Assembly: GCF_015594925.2 (NCBI RefSeq)
Contig: NZ_CP087591.1
Coordinates: 1,509,119 to 1,573,118, forward strand
Reading direction: 5' to 3'
DNA length: 64,000 bases
From: Vibrio sp. VB16
GTDB lineage: Bacteria; Pseudomonadota; Gammaproteobacteria; Enterobacterales; Vibrionaceae
Position 1 is the stretch's first letter, and the number at the start of each line of letters is the position of its first letter. Position numbers and translations under genes: made by a program. The notes below the pieces were generated by a model that saw only the letters and a program-made list of their open reading frames with translations, was not told the DNA's origin and made no database searches. Positions 35,356 through 43,689 of this stretch are shown in pieces.

Positions 35356-35724
35356 TTATTGTTTCGACACGATAGGTACTTCAAACCATTCTAATTCACG
35401 ATTGTCGTTGTCTACTTTACCTTTAGCTGAGTATTCAGATACATCTTCATCTTCACGAATTACGCGACGATCATCTTTAATCAAACCCTCTGCTGCAGTG
35501 ACAGCGACTTCAGCTTGTTGCCTGAACACAAGTAAACGTGTTTCGGCTAAACGAGATAAGAAATCAATATCATGGCGGATGTATACGGGTCTTAACTGGT
35601 TCAGAGCTAAACACGCTAAATCTGCTAACTGTTCATTATTATACTTATCCGTATATTCGTCGTTAGCGAGTACCGCTCCCACTAGTGTTTCCATGTAATT
35701 ATGCACATCGACACTTATTTGCAT
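35356..35724 (-). CDS. ComFB-family protein, possible cyclic-dinucleotide binder
   Basis: A 122-residue protein starting at ATG 35724 (GGAG five bases upstream); a longer frame to 35793 lacks a ribosome site. The core MQISVDVHNYMETLVGAVLA, LADLACLALNQLRPVYIRHD and DFLSRLAETRLLVFRQQAEV matches the ComFB (late competence development) family. ComFB proteins of other bacteria have been reported to bind cyclic di-nucleotides; binding of c-di-GMP here is inference, made more attractive by the many c-di-GMP enzymes around. The acidic tail (REDEDVSEYSAKGK) is not part of the core. It is followed by the HlyU-like gene, and the GGDEF gene at 35950 is divergent. Confidence 0.8.
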   Translation of the reverse strand: MQISVDVHNYMETLVGAVLANDEYTDKYNNEQLADLACLALNQLRPVYIRHDIDFLSRLAETRLLVFRQQAEVAVTAAEGLIKDDRRVIREDEDVSEYSAKGKVDNDNRELEWFEVPIVSKQ

Positions 35725-35949
35725 ATTTTTACTCCAAGTTCCTAATTTAAGAGGATACTTATTTAAACTAGCACTATAGCCAGTTAACCTCAAGGTACAG
35801 ACATTCAGCGGTTAGAAAAATGATGTACTCTGCTCATCTTAATCCTCAATACCGGAATTTATTCGATAAACTACTTTGATTTTCATGAATAAACAGTATG
35901 CTATCATCCTTAGTAACGATTCCTTTGCAATTCTAGCCACTTAGAGAAC

Positions 35950-37176
35950 ATGTCTTTCATACATTCAAATTTATTTAGACTCCTATTCCCTCTGATTTTA
36001 ACTGTCATCATTTTCATTGGAATAAATAATGTCACCTTGTTGGTGCAAACAAATATACCCTTCGCCAGTCAACTGCCTTACTTTTTATTTGCAATCTGTA
36101 TCCTACTTTGTCAAAGCTTTAATCAAGGTAGAATTGGTATGGTCGCAATAGCAATGGCTGCTGCGTACTGGGTTATTCAAACTAGGCTTCAAAGTTCTCT
36201 GTCTACAGGAACGACCCAAATAGAGTTTCTGATTTTGGCGTTCACTTTTCCTACGGCGTGCATCACCGTTTACCTTTTTCCTGAGAAACGTTTTTTCACT
36301 TTGTCCAGCGCACTCTATATCGCAATAGTAGCGATACTGTTTGGTTGGTCAGTGTTAACGGTTCAATTTGTCGAAAGCAATGGGCTAAATCAAACTTGGC
36401 AGAACATACTGTTTGTTATTCCTGAAATTTCACTACTACCCCTTATCATTATTCTTTATAGCCTTCTTTTGGTGGGTCTGTTTGCCATCATGGTACTGAG
36501 ATACAATCGACCAATTGATGTTGCGGTATACTCAAGTCTTTGTATTTCGACGTTAACCTTTATCTTTTTCCAATATCCCTTTATCTCCAGCATTCTGTTT
36601 TCGTTAGGGGGAGTATTACTCACGCTCGGGGTTATTAGCACCAGTCACGAGCTTGCATACATAGATCAGCTCACAAACATTCCCGGCCGAAGAGCCTTAG
36701 ACACAGAGCTTAAACATCTTGGTAAGAAATATACTATTGCAATGTTGGATGTAGACCACTTCAAAAAATTTAATGATACCTACGGCCACGATACGGGCGA
36801 CGACGTGCTGAAGCTTGTCGCATCATTGATGGCTAATACCAATGGTAAAGCGAAGGTATATCGTTATGGTGGCGAAGAATTCACCGTATTGTTCAAAAAT
36901 AAATACCAGGATGAAACAATCGATCATTTAGAAGAGCTTCGCGAAAGAATTGCCGATTACGAGATGATATTACGTAACCTTGATGACAGACCAAAAAATG
37001 ACAAAAACGGCGTGACGAAAAGATCAAACTCACCTCGTTCAGGGGCGGTTAGCGTTACTATTAGTATAGGTGTTGCCGACAGTTTCGACACCCGCAACCC
37101 CAAGTCTGTGCTTAAAGCCGCGGATGAAGCCTTGTACAGAGCAAAAGAAGGTGGCCGGAATCGAGTATCGAATTAG
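35950..37176 (+). CDS. Membrane diguanylate cyclase (GGEEF)
   Basis: A 408-residue diguanylate cyclase with an integral-membrane N-terminus of about seven hydrophobic segments (residues 8-235) and a C-terminal GGDEF domain (about 237-405): DQLTNIPGRRALDTEL, DVDHFKKFNDTYGHDTGDD, YRYGGEEFTVLF near residue 307, and ADEALYRAKEGGRNRVSN. There is no RxxD inhibitory site (the position reads NGKA). A roughly 30-residue Lys/Asn/Ser-rich insertion (DRPKNDKNGVTKRSNSPRSG) sits before the strand VTISIGVADS, as in some vibrio paralogues. The start has AGAG upstream. Its stop is 4 bp from the convergent barrel gene. Confidence 0.92.
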   Translation: MSFIHSNLFRLLFPLILTVIIFIGINNVTLLVQTNIPFASQLPYFLFAICILLCQSFNQGRIGMVAIAMAAAYWVIQTRLQSSLSTGTTQIEFLILAFTFPTACITVYLFPEKRFFTLSSALYIAIVAILFGWSVLTVQFVESNGLNQTWQNILFVIPEISLLPLIIILYSLLLVGLFAIMVLRYNRPIDVAVYSSLCISTLTFIFFQYPFISSILFSLGGVLLTLGVISTSHELAYIDQLTNIPGRRALDTELKHLGKKYTIAMLDVDHFKKFNDTYGHDTGDDVLKLVASLMANTNGKAKVYRYGGEEFTVLFKNKYQDETIDHLEELRERIADYEMILRNLDDRPKNDKNGVTKRSNSPRSGAVSVTISIGVADSFDTRNPKSVLKAADEALYRAKEGGRNRVSN

Positions 37177-37180
37177 CGGC

Positions 37181-38161
37181 TCAATCTTGGTTGAAATACA
37201 ACACGATACTCCCTCCCTTAAGCGCGCTACCATAGTTTAGACTCAAGCCGATACCTACGTTGTCGATTAGAGTTGTCTCAAAGGGGGGTGTAATAAGCCA
37301 CCCTCCCATAACTTCATAATAATAACTGGTTCCTAACGGTTCCGTAGAATCGCCATTCAAATCGACGCGTTTGAAACTGGCGAAAATAGATTGAACCATT
37401 CCACTCCATTCGGAAAAATCGTGATATATCTCCACTTGATTTATCCAACGGGCATTCTCGGGTTTACCAATATCACCGTTATTCGCTTCTCCCCACCCTC
37501 GGCCAGATGCGTAATTAAGCCTTGAAGATAACTGCCAGTTACCCCAATCAACCTCTTTCCTATAGCCTATTTTAAAAGACGGTTCTAATAAGAATGCCCA
37601 CGCGTCCGTGTTATAGGCAACGCCATCTAAGCTGTTACTATAAGCACGGGAAATATTATTGTTGTAATCATAAGAGTTGGTGTAGTATAGCAAATGCCCG
37701 CCTATCCCGTACCTGAGAAACCAGTTTTCCGTCAACTGATCATGATAGTTGTATCCAACATACCCTCCATAAACCTTCTCTTTAAACGTATCACTCTTCG
37801 CGGAAGGAAAAATGGTCGAAAAATCCACCTCCTGCTCAACCTTTAGAAACGACAGTTTGAAATTGACACTGTGATAATCATTTTCGCTACTTTCCCAACT
37901 TTTTCCAAAAGGTACTGTCAATACGCTAATTCTTTGTCGCAAATCTATCGAGTCCGCACTGCCAATATCTTCATTGTCGAGGTTAAGTATGTTGTTGGGG
38001 TTAAAGTCACTAATTCCAAAAGTGAATGCGTCGCTGTCCGTAAGCACTACCGATGCTGCGAATGTATGCTCCAAGTTGCGTTGCAGGGCATTTGCCCAAC
38101 TATAACTACTTAGACACGCACATAAATTTACACAAATTATGATCGATTTAAATGTACTCAT
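37181..38161 (-). CDS. Solitary outer-membrane autotransporter-like beta-barrel protein
   Basis: A 326-residue outer-membrane protein. A signal peptide (IIICVNLCACLSSYSWANA) is followed by LQRNLEHTFAASVVLTDSDAFTFGISD. The rest is a series of amphipathic strands (VYGGYVGYNYHDQLTENWFL, LLEPSFKIGYRKEVDWGNWQ, YYYEVMGGWLITPPF, GIGLSLNYGSALKGGSIVLYF). This pattern fits the Omp_AT family of vibrios: autotransporter-like barrels without a passenger domain. The final residues NQD do not end in the usual aromatic, but YF lies three residues before. Function is unknown. The promoter region is shared with the divergent DUF1499 gene. Confidence 0.72.
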   Translation of the reverse strand: MSTFKSIIICVNLCACLSSYSWANALQRNLEHTFAASVVLTDSDAFTFGISDFNPNNILNLDNEDIGSADSIDLRQRISVLTVPFGKSWESSENDYHSVNFKLSFLKVEQEVDFSTIFPSAKSDTFKEKVYGGYVGYNYHDQLTENWFLRYGIGGHLLYYTNSYDYNNNISRAYSNSLDGVAYNTDAWAFLLEPSFKIGYRKEVDWGNWQLSSRLNYASGRGWGEANNGDIGKPENARWINQVEIYHDFSEWSGMVQSIFASFKRVDLNGDSTEPLGTSYYYEVMGGWLITPPFETTLIDNVGIGLSLNYGSALKGGSIVLYFNQD

Positions 38162-38229
38162 CTGTTAAAACTATGCTCCTTATAGTCTCAAATAATTCTA
38201 AAAATACTCGTAATTCGAAGGATAAAGTA

Positions 38230-38676
38230 ATGATATATAAAATCGTTCTCATTTTAGTCATCGGTCTAGGCGCATTTATGTTCTACAAGAACAACGCAAC
38301 GCCGGCCTACTTGGGACTAAAGAATAATCAATTAGCTCCAATGCCATCATCTCCAAATGCGGTGTCAAGTCAAACAGATATAGAAGAAAAGAAAGTCAAC
38401 CCTCTTTCATTTACTAGTATTGATGACGCAAAGAAAAATGTAAAACGCGTTTTCGCTCAACTGCCTAATAACAGTGTTGAAGTAGAAAATGATAACTACA
38501 TGCACGTCATATTTACGACTGAAACGATGAGGTTTCACGACGACGTAGAACTTTTCTTCGACCTAGAACACCAGATCATCCATTATCGTTCACAGTCACG
38601 GGTTGGATATAGCGACCGTGGTCTTAATAAAACACGATACGAACAATTTTCGGAACTCTATAATGATTTGAATTAG
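38230..38676 (+). CDS. DUF1499-family membrane-anchored protein
   Basis: A 148-residue protein with one N-terminal membrane helix (IYKIVLILVIGLGAFMFY) and a C-terminal DUF1499 domain: FTSIDDAKKNVKRVFAQLPN, VEVENDNYMHVIFTTETMRF, DDVELFFDL and HYRSQSRVGYSDRGLNKTRY, the last being the family signature. The ATG at 38230 follows AAGGAT at 38218; the frame is open further upstream to 38152, but that part would overlap the divergent barrel gene and lacks a ribosome site. Probably periplasmic and tethered to the inner membrane. Function of the family is unknown. Confidence 0.83.
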   Translation: MIYKIVLILVIGLGAFMFYKNNATPAYLGLKNNQLAPMPSSPNAVSSQTDIEEKKVNPLSFTSIDDAKKNVKRVFAQLPNNSVEVENDNYMHVIFTTETMRFHDDVELFFDLEHQIIHYRSQSRVGYSDRGLNKTRYEQFSELYNDLN

Positions 38677-38780
38677 TTCAATTAAACACCAATAGGCGAT
38701 TAAAAAGCATACAGATCACAACTTGTAAATATTCACAACCTTTTAACTGGAAGAGTAAAAAAGGTTAATGTACGGTTAAT

Positions 38781-38839
38781 TATCTGATGTGTTTTTACAT
38801 CGGATAGTTAAATGCTAAAACTGGTTTATTGCATTTAAC
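38781..38839 (+). promoter_or_regulatory. Structured 5' leader of the cold-shock gene
   Basis: Two consecutive stems precede the cold-shock gene: TATCTGATGT / ACATCGGATA (one G-U pair, T-rich 6-base loop) at 38781-38806, and a perfect 9-bp stem GTTAAATGC / GCATTTAAC with a 15-base loop at 38807-38839. They sit 43-101 bases before the ATG, in the position of the long leaders that control cold-shock mRNAs by temperature-dependent folding. The folding switch itself is inference. Confidence 0.6.
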
Positions 38840-38881
38840 TCATTGTTTTGCATCAAACCGAAATTTACGTAGAGTTTAATT

Positions 38882-39094
38882 ATGAGTGAAAAAGTCAATG
38901 GCACGGTAAAGTGGTTCAACCAAGATAAAGGATTTGGATTCATCACACCTGAGAACGGTGGTAAAGATGTGTTCGTTCATTTTTCATCTATCAGTGGAAC
39001 TGGTCGCAGAAACCTTGAAGATGGCCAACGAGTGTCGTTTGTCATCACTGACGGTCAGAAGGGCCCGCAGGCTGAAGACGTCAGCGAGATCTAA
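38882..39094 (+). CDS. CspA-family cold-shock protein
   Basis: A 70-residue single cold-shock domain. It has the N-terminal strand [15 protein letters not shown] with RNP1 (KGFGFI) and RNP2 (VFVHFSSI), and ends [20 protein letters not shown]. It binds single-stranded RNA or DNA and acts as an RNA chaperone. Length and sequence are typical; which of the Csp paralogues (cold-inducible or constitutive) cannot be told from the protein alone, but the structured leader suggests regulated expression. Terminator at 39132. Confidence 0.96.
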   Translation: MSEKVNGTVKWFNQDKGFGFITPENGGKDVFVHFSSISGTGRRNLEDGQRVSFVITDGQKGPQAEDVSEI

Positions 39095-39131
39095 ACCGTT
39101 ATTCAGACCACTAATGGTATAAACAAACGTT

Positions 39132-39155
39132 AAGCCGCCTTTAGGTGGCTTTTTT
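39132..39155 (+). terminator. Intrinsic terminator after the cold-shock gene
   Basis: AAGCCGCC and GGTGGCTT (one G-U pair) form a stem with a 4-base loop, followed by a run of T residues. Confidence 0.88.
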
Positions 39156-39298
39156 GTTTAATTTACCATCGATTACTGTTACAGCGTCACCTCAACGCTC
39201 GTCACGCCGCATTTTATTACCCTATTTCTACGGTATTGATTGACTTTCATGGGGTTCTTTTTAGCATGTGTATATTATTCCCTAATACTAAAGTTACT

Positions 39299-39760
39299 AT
39301 GTCTACAGAATCTACTATTTCTACTGAAGAACAAAACTCAGAACAAGCCAAAATCGATCTCGAATTGGTCTCTGCTGAACTTCGCAAAGTCATCGAGTTT
39401 GATCAAGTGCCAGAAGAGATGTTGAACATGGTCGTGTCGATCCATGAGGTATCTGAGGAAGCCGTAAGGGAATCTTGGGATAGCTTACCTACTAGCGCAC
39501 AAAATGTTTTAGATAACTTTGAACAGTTTCATGCATTGATCTCAGTAAGCCAAGCATTTGCTGGTCTAAATTTTATGGAAGAATATAAGACCTTAGAATT
39601 ACCAAAGGATATGTCTGAACAAGAACAGGAAGACTACCGTACTCAGCTACTTGACCAAGTCCTTTATAATTGTGTTAAAGATATGGTTAAACAGATAAAG
39701 AAAGCGCGTCGTGACCCAATACTGAAACGTGATTTCATCGAAGTTTTTGAAAAGAAATAG
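39299..39760 (+). CDS. Conserved-looking soluble protein of unknown function
   Basis: A 153-residue, acidic, mostly helical protein that I do not recognise. The ATG at 39299 (MSTESTISTEEQNSEQ) is preferred over a frame opening at 39236, since the upstream residues are hydrophobic and unlike the rest; the ribosome site is weak in either case. The body reads LVSAELRKVIEFDQVPEEML, VSIHEVSEEAVRESWDSLPT, NFEQFHALISVSQAFAG and a basic C-terminus (VKQIKKARRDPILKRDF). Codon use resembles neighbouring genes, so it is probably real. It lies between the cold-shock gene and the small ribbon-helix-helix-like gene. No domain was identified. Confidence 0.75.
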   Translation: MSTESTISTEEQNSEQAKIDLELVSAELRKVIEFDQVPEEMLNMVVSIHEVSEEAVRESWDSLPTSAQNVLDNFEQFHALISVSQAFAGLNFMEEYKTLELPKDMSEQEQEDYRTQLLDQVLYNCVKDMVKQIKKARRDPILKRDFIEVFEKK

Positions 39761-40001
39761 TCAGGCCGTATAAATGAGTCGTGTTTCTTATAAAAAGAAC
39801 ACTATTAATTAGATATATGGATAGCTAATTTTTGCTTATTTTTTTTGTGATATTACCAAGGGTTGGAGTTACATTAAAAAAATGACTAATATGTGACCAA
39901 ACGTTCGATTTAATTGACATAAATTAACTAAAATCGTTGACTACACTCGTTATTAGCCAGTAAAGTCATATGCGTTGTATATACGGATTTAAGGTAAGAT
40001 T

Positions 40002-40178
40002 GTGACTTCAAAAAACAAAAAAGAGTCCAATAAAAAAGATAGCCAATTGATTATACGTATTAACGGTGAGCAGAGAGATAAATTTGTCTCAATGTGTGAG
40101 GATATGGATACCTCCGCCGCAAGAGAAATCAGACGATTTATCAAAGAGTTCTTAACAGAAAATAAAGACGAAGACTAA
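40002..40178 (+). CDS. 58-residue ribbon-helix-helix-like protein
   Basis: A small gene starting at GTG 40002 with TAAGG upstream. After a basic head (TSKNKKESNKKDS) comes QLIIRINGEQRDKFVSMCED, a strand followed by a helix, then a turn (MDTSAA) and a second helix REIRRFIKEFLTE, the order of a ribbon-helix-helix (Arc/MetJ) DNA-binding domain. Such proteins are often antitoxins or repressors, but no toxin gene is adjacent. A strong terminator follows directly, so it is monocistronic. Confidence 0.68.
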   Translation: MTSKNKKESNKKDSQLIIRINGEQRDKFVSMCEDMDTSAAREIRRFIKEFLTENKDED

Positions 40179-40193
40179 TGACATGAATTTTAA

Positions 40194-40218
40194 AGCCAGT
40201 ACATTGTACTGGCTTTTT
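40194..40218. terminator. Terminator between the RHH-like and SgrR-like genes
   Basis: AGCCAGTAC and GTACTGGCT form a perfect 9-bp stem with a 3-base loop, followed by five T residues; A-rich sequence before it gives a T-run on the minus strand too. It serves both convergent genes. Confidence 0.87.
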
Positions 40219-41953
40219 AGTATGCGTTTTCTGGTTTTACCCAAACCCCACTAAAGTCGAACCATCCAAGTGCATTACATGTCGCATTTTGCAGGGCGCC
40301 ACAATGTTCTTTATTCACACCTAACCAACAATGAAATAGTGGCACAATTTGATTTGATTCAACTAACTCCTTACCCAATTTCCTTGCAGGGAACTGAGCG
40401 CTCTTATCTTGTCGCCATTCTTCCACCAGAGAACACCATTGCTCAAACTGCCCTTCACTACTCATATCACTTATATTGCTATAGTTCATTAACCAACCGG
40501 CCAACGCATCATCTCTATCCGTACCAATCCCCATTGGTTTTAACCAGAGGTCTACGTTACTCACGTCTTCTAGATAGTGATGGTACTTTTTAAATACCAC
40601 TGTAATTCCATCCTTACTGAGCAGTTTCGCTATAGCCTTTGCTAATGACGGGAATATAGGATGTTGCGAATGATAAGCCACCGTCACACTTTGTTTAGAG
40701 GGTGGCAATACTTTATCGCCACCGAGTGCTGAATGTTGCCAACCAGGCTTTAATCCGTAAGCGGGCAGCAAACCGAGATCTAGAATGGTCTCTTCGGGCA
40801 ATAGGCGGAAGAGATTAAATGCATTTAACGTGGAGCAGAAATATTTGGCCCAGTTATCCTCTTTCGCTAACCCACGTTTACGGTTCAATAATAAGTAGGT
40901 ACAGCCAGGGTCCAGCTTCACTTCATCGTCGCTCGATGATTTCGCTTTTATTGGGTTACTTAAACTCGGAACGACCATACTTGAATACACTTGGTCTATG
41001 ACCCAAACTTCGACAACATCAACTAACGGCCTATAACCAAAATAATTATCAAATGCCTCAAGCACCAAACGTTTCTCATCATTTAGTTTTACCTTATAAG
41101 GTCCGGTACCTATCGGTAGGAGATCAAAGCCTTCCGACATCCATTCTGCAGGCGGCATTATCTTTGCGTTTGACTCTGCTAGCAATAAAGGAAAATGCCA
41201 GTCAGGCGCCGATAAGCGGATAGTTATGACCCATGGTTTTGGCGAAAACACGTCAATAATATGGTCAAACAACACGTTAGGGAAAACGTCGCGGTTAGGT
41301 TTCTTATCTTTCTGATCCACATTACAAGACAAAGCAGCGACTGAATCAACGACATGACCGATTTGCAACAAATCGCCATTATGAAAGCGCACACCAGGTC
41401 GGAGATAAAAACGCCAGTTTTTCCCATCATTTGATTCCCAAGTATGGGCAACGTCCGGTTGTAATTGGTCATTCTCGTCTAGTTTGGTTAAACCACTAAA
41501 AATCTGACGCATAATATTCTGTTCTGAGCGCCGATGAGGCTTGGTAGGGTTAAGCATGGACAGTTGGCGATAGTATGGTAAGCGAACATACTGCAGCCCT
41601 TTATTGTGGGTTACACCTAGATAATCTTCGATTACTTTTGCAAGCTTGCCAGCATCTTTGTTTAGAACAGTGAAGGCTTGTTCTATTCTTCCTTCTTCCA
41701 AATATTTTTTGGCTAGATTTTCGCTAACATCTTGTTGATTACGCTTGAAGATTATTCTAGAAAGATTCCCCCGCCCTGCCGCTGGATGCCATTCTATCCA
41801 GCCCTCGCCTGCCATTTTATTTAAGACAATTCGTGCGTTTCGTCGAGTACAGAATAAGATCGAGACTATTTCATCCAACTGTATGGCACTATCTTGACCT
41901 TTGAAGTACTCAAATAGGGATTCAAACTGTGTTCTTAGTCTCGGGCTGCTCAT
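40217..41953 (-). CDS. SgrR-family transcriptional regulator with solute-binding domain
   Basis: A 578-residue protein combining an N-terminal winged-helix DNA-binding domain (SgrR_N, about 1-115: LRTQFESLFEYFKGQ, LDEIVSILFCTRRNARIVLN, GWIEWHPAAGRGNLSRIIF) and a family-5 extracellular solute-binding domain used as an intracellular ligand sensor (about 160-575: YVRLPYYRQLSMLNP, RRSEQNIMRQIFSGLTK, WRFYLRPGVRFHNGDLL, LPIGTGPYKV). In enterobacteria SgrR activates the sRNA SgrS during glucose-phosphate stress. Vibrios have several paralogues, so target and ligand are not inferable. No SgrS-like RNA or sugar transporter is adjacent. Confidence 0.9.
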   Translation of the reverse strand: MSSPRLRTQFESLFEYFKGQDSAIQLDEIVSILFCTRRNARIVLNKMAGEGWIEWHPAAGRGNLSRIIFKRNQQDVSENLAKKYLEEGRIEQAFTVLNKDAGKLAKVIEDYLGVTHNKGLQYVRLPYYRQLSMLNPTKPHRRSEQNIMRQIFSGLTKLDENDQLQPDVAHTWESNDGKNWRFYLRPGVRFHNGDLLQIGHVVDSVAALSCNVDQKDKKPNRDVFPNVLFDHIIDVFSPKPWVITIRLSAPDWHFPLLLAESNAKIMPPAEWMSEGFDLLPIGTGPYKVKLNDEKRLVLEAFDNYFGYRPLVDVVEVWVIDQVYSSMVVPSLSNPIKAKSSSDDEVKLDPGCTYLLLNRKRGLAKEDNWAKYFCSTLNAFNLFRLLPEETILDLGLLPAYGLKPGWQHSALGGDKVLPPSKQSVTVAYHSQHPIFPSLAKAIAKLLSKDGITVVFKKYHHYLEDVSNVDLWLKPMGIGTDRDDALAGWLMNYSNISDMSSEGQFEQWCSLVEEWRQDKSAQFPARKLGKELVESNQIVPLFHCWLGVNKEHCGALQNATCNALGWFDFSGVWVKPENAY

Positions 41954-42038
41954 AAAGAGGAAATCTCACTTATTGTTGTTCTTAATAAATACTGTGGTAA
42001 ATTTCCCTATTTTATCACAGCCAAAAAACATAGGTAAA

Positions 42039-42272
42039 CTATTCCCATGTAATACCAATAGCTTGAGATACCGTTGTCAGTTGTAACTCATTGTCCAACT
42101 TAATAGACCATTTGCACTCTCCAGCATTGGCGAGTATTACATTTGCCCCTTTTCCGATAAGCTGGATAGCATCAATTTGTGCTTGCATGGTGACCATTTG
42201 GTCGCCGTTTACACGTACAACCAACTCATGTTGAGTTGCGATAATTTTTCCGCCAGAGAATTCAATCAACAT
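42039..42272 (-). CDS. DUF3389-like small protein
   Basis: A 77-residue soluble protein: MLIEFSGGKIIATQHELVVR, VTMQAQIDAIQLIGKGANVI, ECKWSIKLDNELQLTTVSQA, ending IGITWE. It appears to be a DUF3389 member, a short vibrio family of unknown function; the assignment is from memory. Its ATG has AGAG upstream and overlaps the end of the thioesterase gene by 11 bp, so the two are translated together. Predicted all-beta with a C-terminal helix. Confidence 0.7.
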   Translation of the reverse strand: MLIEFSGGKIIATQHELVVRVNGDQMVTMQAQIDAIQLIGKGANVILANAGECKWSIKLDNELQLTTVSQAIGITWE

Positions 42273-42702
42273 TTTGGGCTCTCTTGTGTTTCATTACCGC
42301 TATCGTCAGTCTACTCGTGCAGACCAAACGATCTCGCTCATCAACAATATTGATTTGCCATACTTGAGTACTCGCGCCGATGTGAATCGGCTTGGCTTTG
42401 CCAATGACCATACCTTTGCGCATCGACCTTATATGGTTTGCATTTATATCTAAGCCAACGCAATAGTATTCGTCACTTACGCTAAAATTTGCGGCGACTG
42501 ACCCCAGCGTTTCTGCCAACACTACCGAGGCTCCGCCATGCAACATACCCAGAGGTTGGTGGGTAAAATCGCAGACGGGCATGGACGCACAAATACAATC
42601 TTCACCTATTTCAGTGTATTCGATTTGTAGATGTTCAATCAGTGTGTTCTTAGAACTCGCATTAAGCGTATCTAATGTGATCGCTTTCTTCCAAATGGAC
42701 AT
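42262..42702 (-). CDS. Hotdog-fold acyl-CoA thioesterase (YbdB/MenI-like)
   Basis: A 146-residue hotdog thioesterase. The start is set at ATG 42702, which follows AAAGGA; an upstream in-frame ATG at 42756 adds residues without family match. The catalytic segment PLGMLHGGASVVLAETLGSV (HGG followed by the acidic residue of the central helix) and later GLDINANHIRSMRKGMV and SRLTIAVM are typical of the EntH/MenI group, which hydrolyses aromatic or menaquinone-pathway CoA esters. Substrate is uncertain. It overlaps the DUF3389 gene and is divergent from the M48 protease gene 85 bp away. Confidence 0.9.
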   Translation of the reverse strand: MSIWKKAITLDTLNASSKNTLIEHLQIEYTEIGEDCICASMPVCDFTHQPLGMLHGGASVVLAETLGSVAANFSVSDEYYCVGLDINANHIRSMRKGMVIGKAKPIHIGASTQVWQINIVDERDRLVCTSRLTIAVMKHKRAQNVD

Positions 42703-42787
42703 TGAAGATCCTTTATTGGTAATTGAACCGCAGTGATAAGAGCTGCTATGATTCAATTAGATTAGCCATTGTATTAGGACGTTATAC

Positions 42788-43576
42788 GTGAATGGATTAC
42801 AAAAAGCATTACTTTCGAGCATAACTTTAACGCTTGTTGCTTGTAGCTCTTCCCCGACTGGGCGCCATCAAATAATCATGTTTTCAGATCAACAGATGAA
42901 TAGTATGGGTACTCAATCATTTGAGTCATTAAAGAAAGAACAGAAGATCAGTAAAAACAAAAAAACCAATGACTATGTGCAGTGTGTAACCAACGCTATT
43001 TTGCCGTATGTCGCGAAGCAAGAAGGCTTTTCAGAATGGGAGGTAGTTGTCTTTGATAGTGAGCAGGTCAACGCATTCGCACTACCTGGTGGGAAAATAG
43101 GCGTGTACACTGGATTATTAAAAGTGGCCGAGAATCAGGACCAACTTGCCACGGTAATTGGACACGAAATTGCGCATGTACTTGCCGAACATAGCAACGA
43201 GAGAATGTCTCAAGCTCAACTGGCTAATGTTGGGCTTCAGGTAACCAACGCTACATTGAATGATTCAGAGTATCAAGGACTCGCAATGGCCGCGCTTGGC
43301 TTGGGTGTTCAATATGGTGTTCTTCTTCCGTATGGCAGAACTCAAGAGTCAGAAGCCGATATAGTCGGCCTAGAGTTAATGGCAAACGCCGGATTTGACC
43401 CTTACCAAAGCATAGACCTCTGGAGAAATATGGCAAAAGCCTCCGGTGGCAACCAACCACCAGAACTGCTATCCACTCACCCGTCTCATAGTACTCGAAT
43501 CGAAGATCTTAATGCGAAAGCTAATACGCTCAATAAATCGACAGCTCAACGGCCTCAATGCAAGATGTCGTTATAG
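42788..43576 (+). CDS. M48-family metalloprotease lipoprotein (LoiP/YcaL-like)
   Basis: A 262-residue zinc protease anchored as a lipoprotein. The signal sequence ends with the lipobox LVAC-S near residue 19. The active-site motif is HEIAH (VIGHEIAHVLAEHSNERM) with the third zinc ligand Glu in ESEADIVGLELMANAGFDP. VNAFALPGGKIGVYTGLL is the usual substrate-groove strand. It resembles E. coli LoiP and YcaL, which degrade misfolded outer-membrane proteins. The start is GTG 42788; no ATG fits. Length is normal for this group. Confidence 0.92.
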   Translation: MNGLQKALLSSITLTLVACSSSPTGRHQIIMFSDQQMNSMGTQSFESLKKEQKISKNKKTNDYVQCVTNAILPYVAKQEGFSEWEVVVFDSEQVNAFALPGGKIGVYTGLLKVAENQDQLATVIGHEIAHVLAEHSNERMSQAQLANVGLQVTNATLNDSEYQGLAMAALGLGVQYGVLLPYGRTQESEADIVGLELMANAGFDPYQSIDLWRNMAKASGGNQPPELLSTHPSHSTRIEDLNAKANTLNKSTAQRPQCKMSL

Positions 43577-43602
43577 CTGCAAAAGATAAAAACCATCATT
43601 CA

Positions 43603-43639
43603 TTTTTTATAAAGCCACAATAATCGCTTTTATAAAAAA
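43603..43639. terminator. AT-rich hairpin between M48 protease and phnA
   Basis: TTTTTTATAAAGC and GCTTTTATAAAAAA form a long stem with about ten loop bases (one bulged base). It is 27 bp past the protease stop and could act as a weak terminator or leader structure for the next gene. Confidence 0.4.
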
Positions 43640-43689
43640 CGATTACGTGGATAATACAGACAAAACTTAATAACCACGGTAAATACCCT

